Shown here: piece by piece, positions 49,544 to 58,011 of the stretch | Layout of the letters: each line of letters begins with the position of its first letter | Position numbering within the stretch: the stretch's first letter is position 1 | Position numbers and translations under genes: made by a program | Assembly: GCF_947503375.1 (NCBI RefSeq) | Contig: NZ_CANNDQ010000001.1 | Span: 310,001-374,000 of the forward strand | Origin: an uncultured Psychroserpens sp. | Lineage (GTDB): Bacteria; Bacteroidota; Bacteroidia; Flavobacteriales; Flavobacteriaceae | DNA length: 64,000 bases | Direction: 5' to 3' | The notes under the pieces: model-generated | The model's input: the letters and a program-made list of their open reading frames with translations, nothing else | Told to the model about the DNA's origin: nothing | Database searches by the model: none

Positions 49544-49855
49544 CTATAGAACAGGTGGAGGCTTATTAAAAAAGAAGACGTAATGATGTTCTCTAAATTG
49601 AGGGGTTTTGTATAGCAAAGTCAAAGGCTTTGGTAATACATTTATCTTAATTACATCACTCGGATAGAAATGTGAATGACCATTGAAAGCTTTGGTCTTG
49701 TTTGAGTCAACGATTAAGATACATTGCTCACAATCGTTAATATCATCATGTGAAAAGGCATGTGAAAGTGAGTGTGCTACTCCAATCTTTAAAAACATAA
49801 AGATTAAAAGAAGTAAAATACTTTTTACACTATGAGATATATTATGACTCATCAC
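49544..49855 (-). CDS. Small exported His/Cys protein of unknown function
   Basis: A 103-residue protein with a signal peptide (MMSHNISHSVKSILLLLIF...). After cleavage it carries 'HSLSHAFSHDDINDCEQCILI', a His-rich stretch with a CxxC, which is suggestive of a metal ligand. The C terminus is polar and aromatic (FFFNKPPPVL). Similar small proteins often precede metal-related outer-membrane systems in flavobacteria, but no receptor gene adjoins it here. It may be co-expressed with the ABC genes, 225 bases downstream. Confidence 0.6.
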   Translation of the reverse strand: MMSHNISHSVKSILLLLIFMFLKIGVAHSLSHAFSHDDINDCEQCILIVDSNKTKAFNGHSHFYPSDVIKINVLPKPLTLLYKTPQFREHHYVFFFNKPPPVL

Positions 49856-50261
49856 TCAAAGCTAAAAAAAATAGTCTAAAAATTATGTTAATATTACATT
49901 TATAGGATTTTATATATAAAAGGCAACCTATAAATCACACTCTAAAATTGTAGAAATTTATAACAGTGTAAAATATTTACGATTAGTAATGTGTAAGATG
50001 GTATTTGACCTTTTATAGTTAACTATGGTTTATTTTTAATGTTTTCAGTTCGTATTAGTGATGAAGAAAATCTTCTATATGACATTTCTTTAGCATATTC
50101 AGGCAATTTTTTGATGATGAAGATGATTTTATTATTTACAGAATATAATATTTATAATTAATAAACTCAAATTAAAAACCAACCATGAAGTTCATGGTTG
50201 GCTTGCTATTAATCAAATATTGTTAGGGCAGAAAATGGTACTTGATTAATTAAATATCTAT
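49856..50261. other. Non-coding gap
   Basis: The 406-base AT-rich gap holds a minus-strand terminator (50174-50201) and no convincing gene. A 40-codon frame (50039-50161, plus) is too short and lacks recognisable features. Confidence 0.4.
50174..50201 (-). terminator. Terminator of the lipoprotein operon
   Basis: A 9-bp stem CCAACCATG/CATGGTTGG (50179-50187 and 50193-50201), read on the minus strand, is followed by TTTTTAATTT. It lies 60 bases past the stop of the lipocalin-like lipoprotein at 50262. Confidence 0.75.
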
Positions 50262-50738
50262 TTAGTTTTTCTCAAAGATGAGCATATCTGTTCCGCCATT
50301 TCCTCCACTTACATCGATAAGTTCGATTCTGGTAGATGTAGTCATTACCACATCCCAATCGTCATTGAGATCTTCAAAATCATTACTCTCTGGTACTGGA
50401 AAGAAAATATTGAAGTCAATGTCATCATCATTACTACTACTATTGCTATCATCTGTAACAGACCATGTTCCCTCCATAGTATTAGCACCATTTGTCGCAA
50501 CCAAAGAGCCATCAGCATTAAAGCTGAAATCATAACCATTGAAATTGGAAGTTTCGTTTTGACCAGAATCATTAAAATTGGCAACTCGCCATGTTCCAGA
50601 TTGAGCAGTATTGACTATTTCTGCAATTTGTTGACTATTATTATTTGAGTTCCCATCGTCATCATCGCTTGAACACATAGATGACATTAAGGAAAAACTT
50701 AACATTAACAACAATCCGAGATTAAATACTTTTTTCAT
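50262..50738 (-). CDS. Lipocalin-like lipoprotein, single module
   Basis: The 158-residue protein has a lipoprotein-type signal (MKKVFNLGLLLMLSFSLMSSMC) and an acidic linker (SSDDDDG). The rest is one lipocalin-like module: 'SGTWRVANFNDSG' at the start, 'FNGYDFSFNADGSLVATNGA', 'EGTWSVTDD', 'LNDDWDVVM' and 'DVSGGNGGTDMLIFEK' at the end. The same module occurs three times in the larger lipoprotein immediately upstream, 28 bases away, so the two are co-transcribed. Confidence 0.8.
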   Translation of the reverse strand: MKKVFNLGLLLMLSFSLMSSMCSSDDDDGNSNNNSQQIAEIVNTAQSGTWRVANFNDSGQNETSNFNGYDFSFNADGSLVATNGANTMEGTWSVTDDSNSSSNDDDIDFNIFFPVPESNDFEDLNDDWDVVMTTSTRIELIDVSGGNGGTDMLIFEKN

Positions 50739-50766
50739 AATTACCTGTTTTTAAATACGTTTTGGG

Positions 50767-52551
50767 TTATAGTTTTTGAAGGGTTAATGTATCTGTTCCT
50801 CCACCACCTCCGCTCACATCTTGAATAACCACTTGGTTGTTTGAAACTGAAATCACATCCCAGTCATCATCATTAAATTCTTCAAACGGTAAGTCTGTTC
50901 CAAAGTTTAGTGTCATTTGATTACCTGCACTTATCACAGACCAAGTCCCATTATTAGTATTAGACCCATTAGAAGCTGTAACTGTTCCATCCATGATAAA
51001 ATCTAACTCATAACCTGCATAATCAGAAGTTTGGTCATCGGCATCTTCTGTATAAGATGCTACTATCCATAAACCATCTGTTAATATAGCTTCTAAGTCA
51101 TCATTTCCATTGCCTCCATCAAAAGGGGTGCGCTCAAAGGTTAAGAAATCTTCAGAGCCATCACCTCCACTAATATCTTTCAACCTAATAATATCATTTG
51201 TTACTTCAAGAACATCCCAATCGTCTGCTAATTCATCTAAAGGAATACCAGTTCCAAAGTTTAGGTTTAATCCAAGTTCTGTATCATCTCCTGATGTTGT
51301 TGACCATGATCCACTAGTAGTTCCACTCATGTCAGTTGCTGTTGCAGTATTGTCTGAAGCAAAATTGAAAACATAATCTTCAAAATCGGCTGTTTCGTCT
51401 GTGTCATCAAAGAAGTAAGTGATATACCAATCACCACTAGTTAGAGCATTTACTAAAGCTGTATCATCAATATTACCGTTAGATTGACAATCACTTTCAA
51501 AACGTAACCTATCGTCACCTAACCTCAAATCTACTTTTACCTCACCTGGCTCTTGTTCTATTTCATGAAGGTTCCAAGTATCATTAAAATCTGTTAAACC
51601 TGTCACGTTTATTGTGACTGAAATATTACTACCTGTGCCAGATGCTACCCAAGTACCATTGAATGTATTTGAACCTTGAGTGACCAAAATTGTCCCATCG
51701 TTATTAAACTCAAATTCATATCCTACATAGTTGTCTTCTAAGTCATTATCACTACGTTCTAATTTGTCTACTGTCCATTCTGAGCAATCTGCAAAAACAG
51801 TATCTAGGTCATTTGTTGTACAGTTATCACAATCATCATCATCAAAATCATTATCATCATCTTCATCACAACTATCATCAGCTGCTTCGATAGCATTTTC
51901 CAATTCTTGAATAGTATTCATAATTTGTGTTGTGCCATCAGAAAAAATCACCGTAATTGGAAAATTAATCGTAACTGCTGCAAAGTCATCTAAATCGTCA
52001 ACAAAATCATACATATCATTGTCATTATTAATAACTATTGAATTGATTAGATCATTGTTTTCATTAAAAATAGATGCGGTTATTGGATATTGAAAATCAA
52101 TACATTCTATATCATCATCATTTTCATTTTCCCCAACACAATTAACTGTGAGTGCTGCTAATTCTGAATCAGAGTTGACTAGAACAGTTGTAAAATCGAC
52201 AAGAATTACAGTTATAGGGTACGAAATGACTACAGAGTCGACATCATCATCAAACAAGTCAATAATATCTTCGATGTCCTCATAACCGTCTTCATCGTTA
52301 ATTTCAAGTTCAATTCCATTAACTGTCACTGTCACTGGAAGCTGAACACTTAAACAACTAGCATTATCTATAATGTTATCATTTGAACCATCATTAGATG
52401 CGGTTCTTTGCATTAAAATTGATACTGTTGAATTGGCTTCGATAGTTTCTTCTGCTGGTGGATCTATTGCTAGATCGTCTTCTGTTCTACAAGAAGTCAT
52501 GGTGAGTAAAACACCTATAACTAGTAGTAAGATTGGTTGTAATGTTTTCAT
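50767..52551 (-). CDS. Large modular lipoprotein: two acidic repeats plus three lipocalin-like modules
   Basis: The 594-residue protein has a lipoprotein signal (Cys21). Residues 66-138 and 150-228 are two related units, each opening with C-x3-(Q/F)-(Q/Y)-P-(V/I)-T and ending in Cys. An Asp-rich linker with four Cys (228-256) follows. Three lipocalin-like modules lie at about 248-355, 362-475 and 485-594, with shared 'GYEFEFNNDGT', 'NGTW', 'DDWDV' and 'DISGGDGSEDFLTFE' motifs. It is very acidic, suggesting calcium or a cationic ligand. A copy of the locus-specific promoter motif sits 67 bases upstream of its ATG, which points to control by the neighbouring sigma factor. Confidence 0.82.
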   Translation of the reverse strand: MKTLQPILLLVIGVLLTMTSCRTEDDLAIDPPAEETIEANSTVSILMQRTASNDGSNDNIIDNASCLSVQLPVTVTVNGIELEINDEDGYEDIEDIIDLFDDDVDSVVISYPITVILVDFTTVLVNSDSELAALTVNCVGENENDDDIECIDFQYPITASIFNENNDLINSIVINNDNDMYDFVDDLDDFAAVTINFPITVIFSDGTTQIMNTIQELENAIEAADDSCDEDDDNDFDDDDCDNCTTNDLDTVFADCSEWTVDKLERSDNDLEDNYVGYEFEFNNDGTILVTQGSNTFNGTWVASGTGSNISVTINVTGLTDFNDTWNLHEIEQEPGEVKVDLRLGDDRLRFESDCQSNGNIDDTALVNALTSGDWYITYFFDDTDETADFEDYVFNFASDNTATATDMSGTTSGSWSTTSGDDTELGLNLNFGTGIPLDELADDWDVLEVTNDIIRLKDISGGDGSEDFLTFERTPFDGGNGNDDLEAILTDGLWIVASYTEDADDQTSDYAGYELDFIMDGTVTASNGSNTNNGTWSVISAGNQMTLNFGTDLPFEEFNDDDWDVISVSNNQVVIQDVSGGGGGTDTLTLQKL

Positions 52552-52618
52552 AATGAAATGGATTTATTTTAAAGTTTATGTTCGTTTTGCTGTAAGCCTC
52601 TATATTGCCTCTTTATTC

Positions 52619-52646
52619 TTAAAACAACTCATTAAAAAATTGTCCC
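52619..52646 (-). promoter_or_regulatory. Bipartite motif, copy A, facing the lipoprotein operon
   Basis: On the minus strand GGGACAAT, then 9 bases, then AGTTGTTTTAA. It ends 67 bases before the lipoprotein ATG. The two halves and their spacing match copies B and C. Confidence 0.65.
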
Positions 52647-52656
52647 AAGAAATTTT

Positions 52657-52892
52657 TTAAAATTTTCGATTTATTTTAAACTCTAGCATTTTTAAATCAA
52701 AAATTAGAGATTTCAAACTATTGTATCTTTCATTTGCTTGTCTATATTTATAGACATTAACAGCATTGTAGTCTTTTTCAAGTAATAGCTCAAGTGCTAT
52801 TATCTTCTTCTTACATTGAATAATTCGTCTCTTTTCATCAGTGAGATGGTCTCGATAAACTTCGTTGTTCTATTTATAAAAGAACTTAACAT
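52657..52892 (-). pseudogene. Small helical protein gene broken by a one-base frameshift
   Basis: A minus-strand frame of 70 codons (52869-52657) has strongly protein-like composition: 'EVYRDHLTDEKRRIIQCKKK', 'LELLLEKDYNAVNVYKYRQA' and 'RYNSLKSLIFDLKMLEFKI'. It lacks a start codon and is closed upstream by TAG. A short frame with ATG at 52892 (MLSSFINR) enters it if one A is restored near 52870 (AGAAC to AGAAAC), giving a ~78-residue coiled, basic protein. A mutation or a sequencing error in the A-run would explain it. Promoter motif copy B lies 67 bases upstream of the ATG, the same distance as copy A to its gene. Confidence 0.55.
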
Positions 52893-52959
52893 ACTATTGT
52901 AGATTATAAATTTTAACGCTTAATTTGTTAGTGATTAAGCATCATAACTCTTTATAATA

Positions 52960-52987
52960 TTTAAACAACTATATTTGATATTGTCCC
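52960..52987 (-). promoter_or_regulatory. Bipartite motif, copy B, facing the frameshifted small gene
   Basis: On the minus strand GGGACAAT, 9 bases, AGTTGTTTAAA. It ends 67 bases before the ATG at 52892. It overlaps a plus-strand TATATTTG box (52970-52977) that could serve the sigma gene, so the two promoters could interfere. Confidence 0.6.
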
Positions 52988-53024
52988 AATTAAATTAAAA
53001 TAATTTAAAGCAAAAAAATTAGTC

Positions 53025-53549
53025 ATGTCAGGATCTCTTTATAAAGACATATGTGATAAGTTTCGCTTTTCAAAACTTTACGAGAAGTATGCCCAATCAT
53101 TGAGCAACATTCTATTTTACAAGTACGGAGAACTATTAAATCCTGCGGATAAAGTTCAAGAAGCCTTTATAAAACTATGGGAGAACTGTGCCAAAATTAC
53201 ACCTGAAGCTGCTAAATCTTATTTGTATACTACAGCAAATAATATGATGCTTAATGAAGTTAAGCATCAAAAAGTGGTTTTAAAACATCGACAAATAAAA
53301 CCAAAGGATTATACCAATGAATCTCCTGAATTTATTTTACGAAAAAAAGAATTTTTAAAACGGTTTGAACAGGTACTATCACAATTAAAAGAAGAAGAAC
53401 GAGTTGCTTTTTTATTAAACAAGGTAAATGGTAAAACACATAAAGAAGTTGCAGAAATTTTAGGCATCACAAAAAAGGTAGCTGAACACCGAATCTATGC
53501 AGCTTTTAACAAGCTAAAAAATGAGCTAGAAGAGCTCAATCGAAAATAA
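53025..53549 (+). CDS. ECF RNA polymerase sigma factor (FecI-like)
   Basis: The 174-residue protein has sigma-70 region 2 at about residues 15-80 ('YEKYAQSLSNILFYKYG', 'AEDKVQEAF'-like 'PADKVQEAFIKLWEN') and region 4 at about 115-165 ('LSQLKEEERVAFLLNKVNG', 'EVAEILGITKKVAEHRIYAA'). It directs RNA polymerase to the promoters of its regulon. FecR and a TonB receptor follow on the same strand, forming a cell-surface signalling set. The gap 52893-53024 holds a -7 box and motif copy B. Confidence 0.92.
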   Translation: MSGSLYKDICDKFRFSKLYEKYAQSLSNILFYKYGELLNPADKVQEAFIKLWENCAKITPEAAKSYLYTTANNMMLNEVKHQKVVLKHRQIKPKDYTNESPEFILRKKEFLKRFEQVLSQLKEEERVAFLLNKVNGKTHKEVAEILGITKKVAEHRIYAAFNKLKNELEELNRK

Positions 53550-53553
53550 TTCT

Positions 53554-53581
53554 GGGACAATTATAATTTAAGTTGTTTTAA
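53554..53581 (+). promoter_or_regulatory. Bipartite motif, copy C, between the sigma and fecR genes
   Basis: GGGACAAT at 53554-53561, 9 bases, AGTTGTTTTAA at 53571-53581. It starts 4 bases after the sigma stop and ends 17 bases before the fecR ATG. An internal promoter here would raise FecR and receptor without raising sigma. Confidence 0.6.
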
Positions 53582-53598
53582 ATATATAACCGTATGTT

Positions 53599-54501
53599 AT
53601 GGATAAAGAGCATTTAGTAAAAAAATGGTTAAATAATGATCTCTCTAACAGAGAGTCAAAGGCTTTCAATGCGTTGGAAGATGCTGACTTGTATAAGGAA
53701 ATTATTGAAGAGGCTCAACGATTCAATGGTAATGCAAATGCAAAAGTTGAGTCTTTTGAAACATTAGATAAGAGGTTAGGTTCCAAAAAAAGTAAGTCTA
53801 CAAATTGGATAAGAGTCGTTTCTAGTTTAGCTGCTGTTCTTGTTATTAGTATTGCTTTATTTACATTGGTAAATAAAGGTCAAACACGTTCGTTTAAGAC
53901 CGATTTAGCTCAAAGCGAGATCATTACCCTACCCGATAACTCAATCGTTAATCTAAATGAGTTATCAGAAATAGAATATGATAGTTCAAATTGGAGCGAG
54001 CAAAGATCATTAAATTTAAATGGTGAAGCTTTTTTTGACGTCGAAAAAGGAAAGCGTTTTGAAGTATATACAGACTTTGGAAAAGTAAGTGTTCTTGGTA
54101 CAGCGTTTAATGTCTTTTCTAGAGACAGTGTTTTTAGAGTCTCATGTTATGAAGGTCTTGTACAAGTAATGTGTAATGGTAAAAAAGTTAAACTACCAGC
54201 TGGTACAGAGTTTAAATTAGCATCAGGACAAAGTTCAACATCAAGTATAGTAATCACTGAACCATACTGGCTTAAAAACATGAGTGTTTTTGAAAATGCT
54301 GCTTTCATAGACGTTATTAACGAGCTTGAAAAACACTATAATATTAAAGTACAATATCCATCTGAAATAAATGCAAACTTCACAGGTGCTTTTGAACACG
54401 AAAATCTTGAAAATGCCCTAAAATCTATCACAAGCCCCCTTAACTTGACCTATATAGTACAAAATTCTAACCAGGTCATTATAAGGAATGGACAGCACTA
54501 G
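53599..54501 (+). CDS. FecR-family anti-sigma factor
   Basis: The 300-residue protein has an N-terminal cytoplasmic region (about 1-70), one membrane helix (71-91), a periplasmic FecR domain ('TDLAQSEIITLPDNSIVNLN', 'LNLNGEAFFDVEKGKRFEVY', 'VLGTAFNVFS') and a C-terminal DUF4974 domain ('VINELEKHYNIKVQYP', 'NLENALKSITSPLNL'). It holds the sigma factor until the receptor signals. Its last 14 bases overlap the receptor gene. Confidence 0.93.
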   Translation: MDKEHLVKKWLNNDLSNRESKAFNALEDADLYKEIIEEAQRFNGNANAKVESFETLDKRLGSKKSKSTNWIRVVSSLAAVLVISIALFTLVNKGQTRSFKTDLAQSEIITLPDNSIVNLNELSEIEYDSSNWSEQRSLNLNGEAFFDVEKGKRFEVYTDFGKVSVLGTAFNVFSRDSVFRVSCYEGLVQVMCNGKKVKLPAGTEFKLASGQSSTSSIVITEPYWLKNMSVFENAAFIDVINELEKHYNIKVQYPSEINANFTGAFEHENLENALKSITSPLNLTYIVQNSNQVIIRNGQH

Positions 54502-56992
54502 ATTTTACATATTTCTATTTGTGTGTTTCTTTTCACTATTCAAATCTAAAGGACAAAATTCAGAACAAAAAATTCCTGTTTCTGAAGTACTTGAGCAAAT
54601 TACAAAAGCACATTCTATTACCTTTAATTACGAAAGCAGCCTTTTAAAAAACATAACTGTAATACCTGTGTCACGAGATTTGAGCTTAACTGCGAAGATT
54701 AAGAATATTGAAAAGCAAACTAATCTGGTATTTGAGAAGATAAGCAATTTAGTGTATACCATTTCCAAAACGATAAAGTTGTGTGGCTACATTAAAGATT
54801 CTGAATCGCAACAACCACTTATGGGTGCAACTATTACAAGTAAGCTTGCTTATGCAATAACTGATGAGAATGGTCATTTTGAAATTGAATCAAGGTCCTT
54901 AAGCGAATTATTAACTATAAGACATATCGGATTCAAGACCATTGAACGCCAAATAAAATATTTCAATTTAGATGACTGTGCAACAATAACGATGCTCGTT
55001 CAACAAGAAGTCATTACATCTGTACTCATTGAAACGTACCTAGTAAGAGGTATTGATAGAAGACAAGATTGGGCTACATCTATCGACTACAAGCGGTTTA
55101 GCCTTTTACCAGGACTTATTGAATCTGACGTACTTCAAACCGTCCAAGCATTACCAAGCATTTTGAGTGTTGATGAAACCGTTTCGAATATCAACATTCG
55201 AGGTGGTTCTCACGACCAAAATTTGATTTTATGGGATGATATTAAAATGTATCAAACAGGACATTTTTTTGGTCTTATATCTAGCTTTAATCCTATGATG
55301 ACTCAAACTGCGAGTGTCATTACTAATGGTTCAGATGTGTCATTAACAGATGGGATTTCTGGGACCATTCACATGCAAAGTGATAAACAAATTGACTCAA
55401 AATTTAATGGTGTTTTTGGTCTTAATTTTTTGAATGCAGAGTTATTTGCAAACATTCCTATAGGCCATAAATCTTCACTACAAATAGCATCTAGAAAGTC
55501 TTTAAATGATTTTGTTAGAACACCAACCTATGATGTCTATTTTGATAGAGTAACCCAAGATACAGAAGCTGAAAACAATGCATCTAATGTTACCAATTCT
55601 AATCAAGAATTTAACTTTTACGATACCTCGTTAAGGTGGTTATATAAACCAACAGATAAAGACTTCATTAGATTAAACTTCATCTTAATAAATAACAATT
55701 TAGGCTTTAATGAAACTGTTAATATCGGTAGTAATTCTAGAACTAGACGTAGCAATATTTCTCAAAACAGCCTTGGTATTGGACTTAATTATAAAAGACA
55801 ATGGAGTGATAAGCTATCTTCAACCATCAATATTTACGATACAGAATATAAACTCGAAGCTCTTAATGCAGACGTGTTGAGTAATCAGTTACAATTACAA
55901 GAAAATATTGTTTCGGAAACCAGCGTCTTATTAAACAACCTATATGAACAAAACCAATGGCGTTTTAATCTTGGATATCAGTTTACCGAAACCGAAGTCA
56001 TTAACTTAAATGACATTGACTTACCTCGATTTGTGAGACGTGATGAAGAAATATTAAGAGCGCATAGCGCTTTTGGTCAGGCTTGGTACAAAAATCCTAA
56101 TAATGACTTTTCTATTAGAGGCGGAGTTAGAGCAAATTACCTAACTCGGTTTGAAAAGTTGATTATTGAACCTAGATTGAGTGTTAGAAAGTCTATTGGA
56201 GAGTATATTGAAATTGAAGCCCAAGGTGAGTTTAAGCATCAAAGTACATCACAGATCGTCAATTTTCAAAATGACTTCTTGGGTATTGAAAAAAGACGTT
56301 GGCAATTAACAGATAATGATAGTATCCCACTCATACGAAGTAAGCAAGGGTCTTTTGGCGTTACCTATAAAAATAGTGGTTGGTTATTAGATGCTAAAGG
56401 TTATTATAAAACAGTAGAAGGGATAACAACCCAAAGTCAAAGCTTCACAACTAAATACGAGTTTTCTAAGGGAAAAGGCAGTTACGATGCCTATGGTTTT
56501 GAGTTTTTATGCAGAAAGAAATTTAGTAATTTCAACAGTTGGTTGAGTTATTCTTATATAAATAATACTTATACTTTTGAAGCACTGGAAGATATTGAGT
56601 TTCCAAGCAATTTTGATATTACCCATTCTGTTACCCTAGGAACAACATTCAGTAATAAATTGTGGAATATTTCCGCAGGATTAAACTACAGAAAAGGAAA
56701 ACCTACTTCAGTTCCTTTAAATGGCAATGAAATTCTTGATGAGAATGTTAATTTTGATGATGCCAACAATGAACGATTATTAGACTATTTAAGAATTGAT
56801 GCTTCTGCAATTTATAAATTTAAAATAAGTAACACTCTTAGATCAGAGATTGGAGCGTCTATCTGGAACATATCAAATAGAGAAAATGCTATTAACAACT
56901 ATTACAGAATTAGTGAAAATGATACTGTAAATACCTTTTCAAGATCATCTTTAGGTTTAACGACCAATGCTGTATTCCGCATATACTTTTAA
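54488..56992 (+). CDS. TonB-dependent receptor/transducer with N-terminal STN domain
   Basis: An 834-residue outer-membrane protein with a signal peptide (about 1-22). The STN signalling domain is at ~24-95 ('PVSEVLEQITKAHSITFNYE'), a carboxypeptidase-regulatory-like domain at ~97-165 ('GYIKDSESQQPLMGATI'), the plug at ~180-290 ('VLQTVQALPSILSVDETVSNINIRGGSHDQNLILWDD' region), and the barrel to the end (TTNAVFRIYF). The STN domain passes the ligand signal to FecR. It lacks a SusD partner. The imported ligand is unknown. Confidence 0.9.
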   Translation: MDSTRFYIFLFVCFFSLFKSKGQNSEQKIPVSEVLEQITKAHSITFNYESSLLKNITVIPVSRDLSLTAKIKNIEKQTNLVFEKISNLVYTISKTIKLCGYIKDSESQQPLMGATITSKLAYAITDENGHFEIESRSLSELLTIRHIGFKTIERQIKYFNLDDCATITMLVQQEVITSVLIETYLVRGIDRRQDWATSIDYKRFSLLPGLIESDVLQTVQALPSILSVDETVSNINIRGGSHDQNLILWDDIKMYQTGHFFGLISSFNPMMTQTASVITNGSDVSLTDGISGTIHMQSDKQIDSKFNGVFGLNFLNAELFANIPIGHKSSLQIASRKSLNDFVRTPTYDVYFDRVTQDTEAENNASNVTNSNQEFNFYDTSLRWLYKPTDKDFIRLNFILINNNLGFNETVNIGSNSRTRRSNISQNSLGIGLNYKRQWSDKLSSTINIYDTEYKLEALNADVLSNQLQLQENIVSETSVLLNNLYEQNQWRFNLGYQFTETEVINLNDIDLPRFVRRDEEILRAHSAFGQAWYKNPNNDFSIRGGVRANYLTRFEKLIIEPRLSVRKSIGEYIEIEAQGEFKHQSTSQIVNFQNDFLGIEKRRWQLTDNDSIPLIRSKQGSFGVTYKNSGWLLDAKGYYKTVEGITTQSQSFTTKYEFSKGKGSYDAYGFEFLCRKKFSNFNSWLSYSYINNTYTFEALEDIEFPSNFDITHSVTLGTTFSNKLWNISAGLNYRKGKPTSVPLNGNEILDENVNFDDANNERLLDYLRIDASAIYKFKISNTLRSEIGASIWNISNRENAINNYYRISENDTVNTFSRSSLGLTTNAVFRIYF

Positions 56993-57040
56993 TTGAAAAA
57001 GTGTTTTTACATAAAGCTCAACACCATACTACACCGTCAT

Positions 57041-57071
57041 GAAAATAAAAAAAGCTTCACATTGCTGTGAA
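57041..57071 (-). terminator. Terminator downstream of tRNA-Ala
   Basis: A TTCACA-GCAA-TGTGAA hairpin (57056-57071), read on the minus strand, is followed by CTTTTTTTATTTT. It is 15 bases past the tRNA 3' end. Confidence 0.7.
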
Positions 57072-57085
57072 ACCTTACTATTAAG

Positions 57086-57159
57086 TGGAGAAGATGGGAC
57101 TCGAACCCACGACCTCTTGACTGCCAGTCAAGCACTCTAGCCAGCTGAGCTACATCCCC
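57086..57159 (-). tRNA. tRNA-Ala (anticodon GGC)
   Basis: The 74-base minus-strand tRNA begins GGGGATGTAGCTCAG. The anticodon arm is CTTGA-CTGGCAG-TCAAG, with T33 and GGC in the loop, and the T arm is GTGGG-TTCGAGT-CCCAT. The acceptor stem has a T:T mismatch at pair 6-67 and a G:T pair at 3-70. The CCA end is not encoded. It starts two bases after the stop of the stress-protein gene. Confidence 0.95.
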
Positions 57160-57161
57160 TT

Positions 57162-57956
57162 TTATTTTAATCCGCTCAATACTAAAACAGGTAAATTACT
57201 ATTAAAGTCTTTTTTAAGAATGGTGTTGTTTTCCCATTTCTTTACAAAAAATCCACGTTTACGTCTTACAACACATAACAAATCTGGATTGTTTTCTTTA
57301 TAGTGTTCTAAAACACCTTGATAGGTAGTAGCGTTTTCGCTATAGGTTTTGTTGGTGATCAAACTGGATAAGTCATCGTTAAGCTCAAAATCACCTTCAT
57401 TATGAAATGGTGTTTTTACTAAAAGTATATTTACAACAGACTTGAATTGATTTTTAATAGACTTCAATGGTGTTAAAGCGTCTTCCTTTTTTATGATTGC
57501 AGATTTCACTGCTAATAATATTTTTACAATAGGTTTGTATGCATAACCCTCGGGAATGATCAATGCAGGAATATTAGTTTGCTTAACAATTTTTCCTGAT
57601 GTTTTCCCTAAATAAACTTCATCTTTAATTGAAGTTGTTCTTGGCTCTAAAATAATCAAATCAACATCTAATGCTTCACATGCAAGTTCTATGGTATCAA
57701 CTAGTTTTCCTTTAAATGTCTTTACAATAACTTCAACGCCTCTTTTATCTACTTTTTCTACATGACCTTTTAAAAACTCTAAACTCTCACGCTTTAAAAT
57801 ATGATCTACTTTTAACATCGTTCCTGCTTTAGTGTAAACATTATAAACTTGAACCACGTAAAGTTTTGCACCAAAAGCTTTGGCAAAATCAACGGCGTAT
57901 TGCAAATGGCTAACAGCATTTTTCGAGGAACCAACTGGAACTAAAATAGACTTCAT
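57162..57956 (-). CDS. Universal stress protein family, two-domain
   Basis: From ATG 57956 the protein has 264 residues. The first UspA fold is clear ('MKSILVPVGSSKNAVSHLQYAVDFAKAFGAKLYVVQVY', ending 'IVKQTNIPALIIPEG'). The second half is a divergent copy ('KPIVKILLAVKSAIIKKED', ending 'NSNLPVLVLSGLK'). Such proteins bind ATP or act in stress responses. The longer frame reaching 58082 has an unrelated N terminus and overlaps the divergent acetyltransferase. A minus-strand TACCTTTG box (57995-58002) lies 38 bases upstream of this ATG. The tRNA follows directly. Confidence 0.88.
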   Translation of the reverse strand: MKSILVPVGSSKNAVSHLQYAVDFAKAFGAKLYVVQVYNVYTKAGTMLKVDHILKRESLEFLKGHVEKVDKRGVEVIVKTFKGKLVDTIELACEALDVDLIILEPRTTSIKDEVYLGKTSGKIVKQTNIPALIIPEGYAYKPIVKILLAVKSAIIKKEDALTPLKSIKNQFKSVVNILLVKTPFHNEGDFELNDDLSSLITNKTYSENATTYQGVLEHYKENNPDLLCVVRRKRGFFVKKWENNTILKKDFNSNLPVLVLSGLK

Positions 57957-58011
57957 AATCAAATATTTAAAAGTAACTTTGTATAAATATTTGGCAAAGG
58001 TAACTATTAAA

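Noticed and set aside
50039..50161. A 40-codon plus-strand frame in the gap before the lipoproteins
   Set aside because: Too short, no recognisable domain, no promoter box; probably chance in AT-rich DNA.
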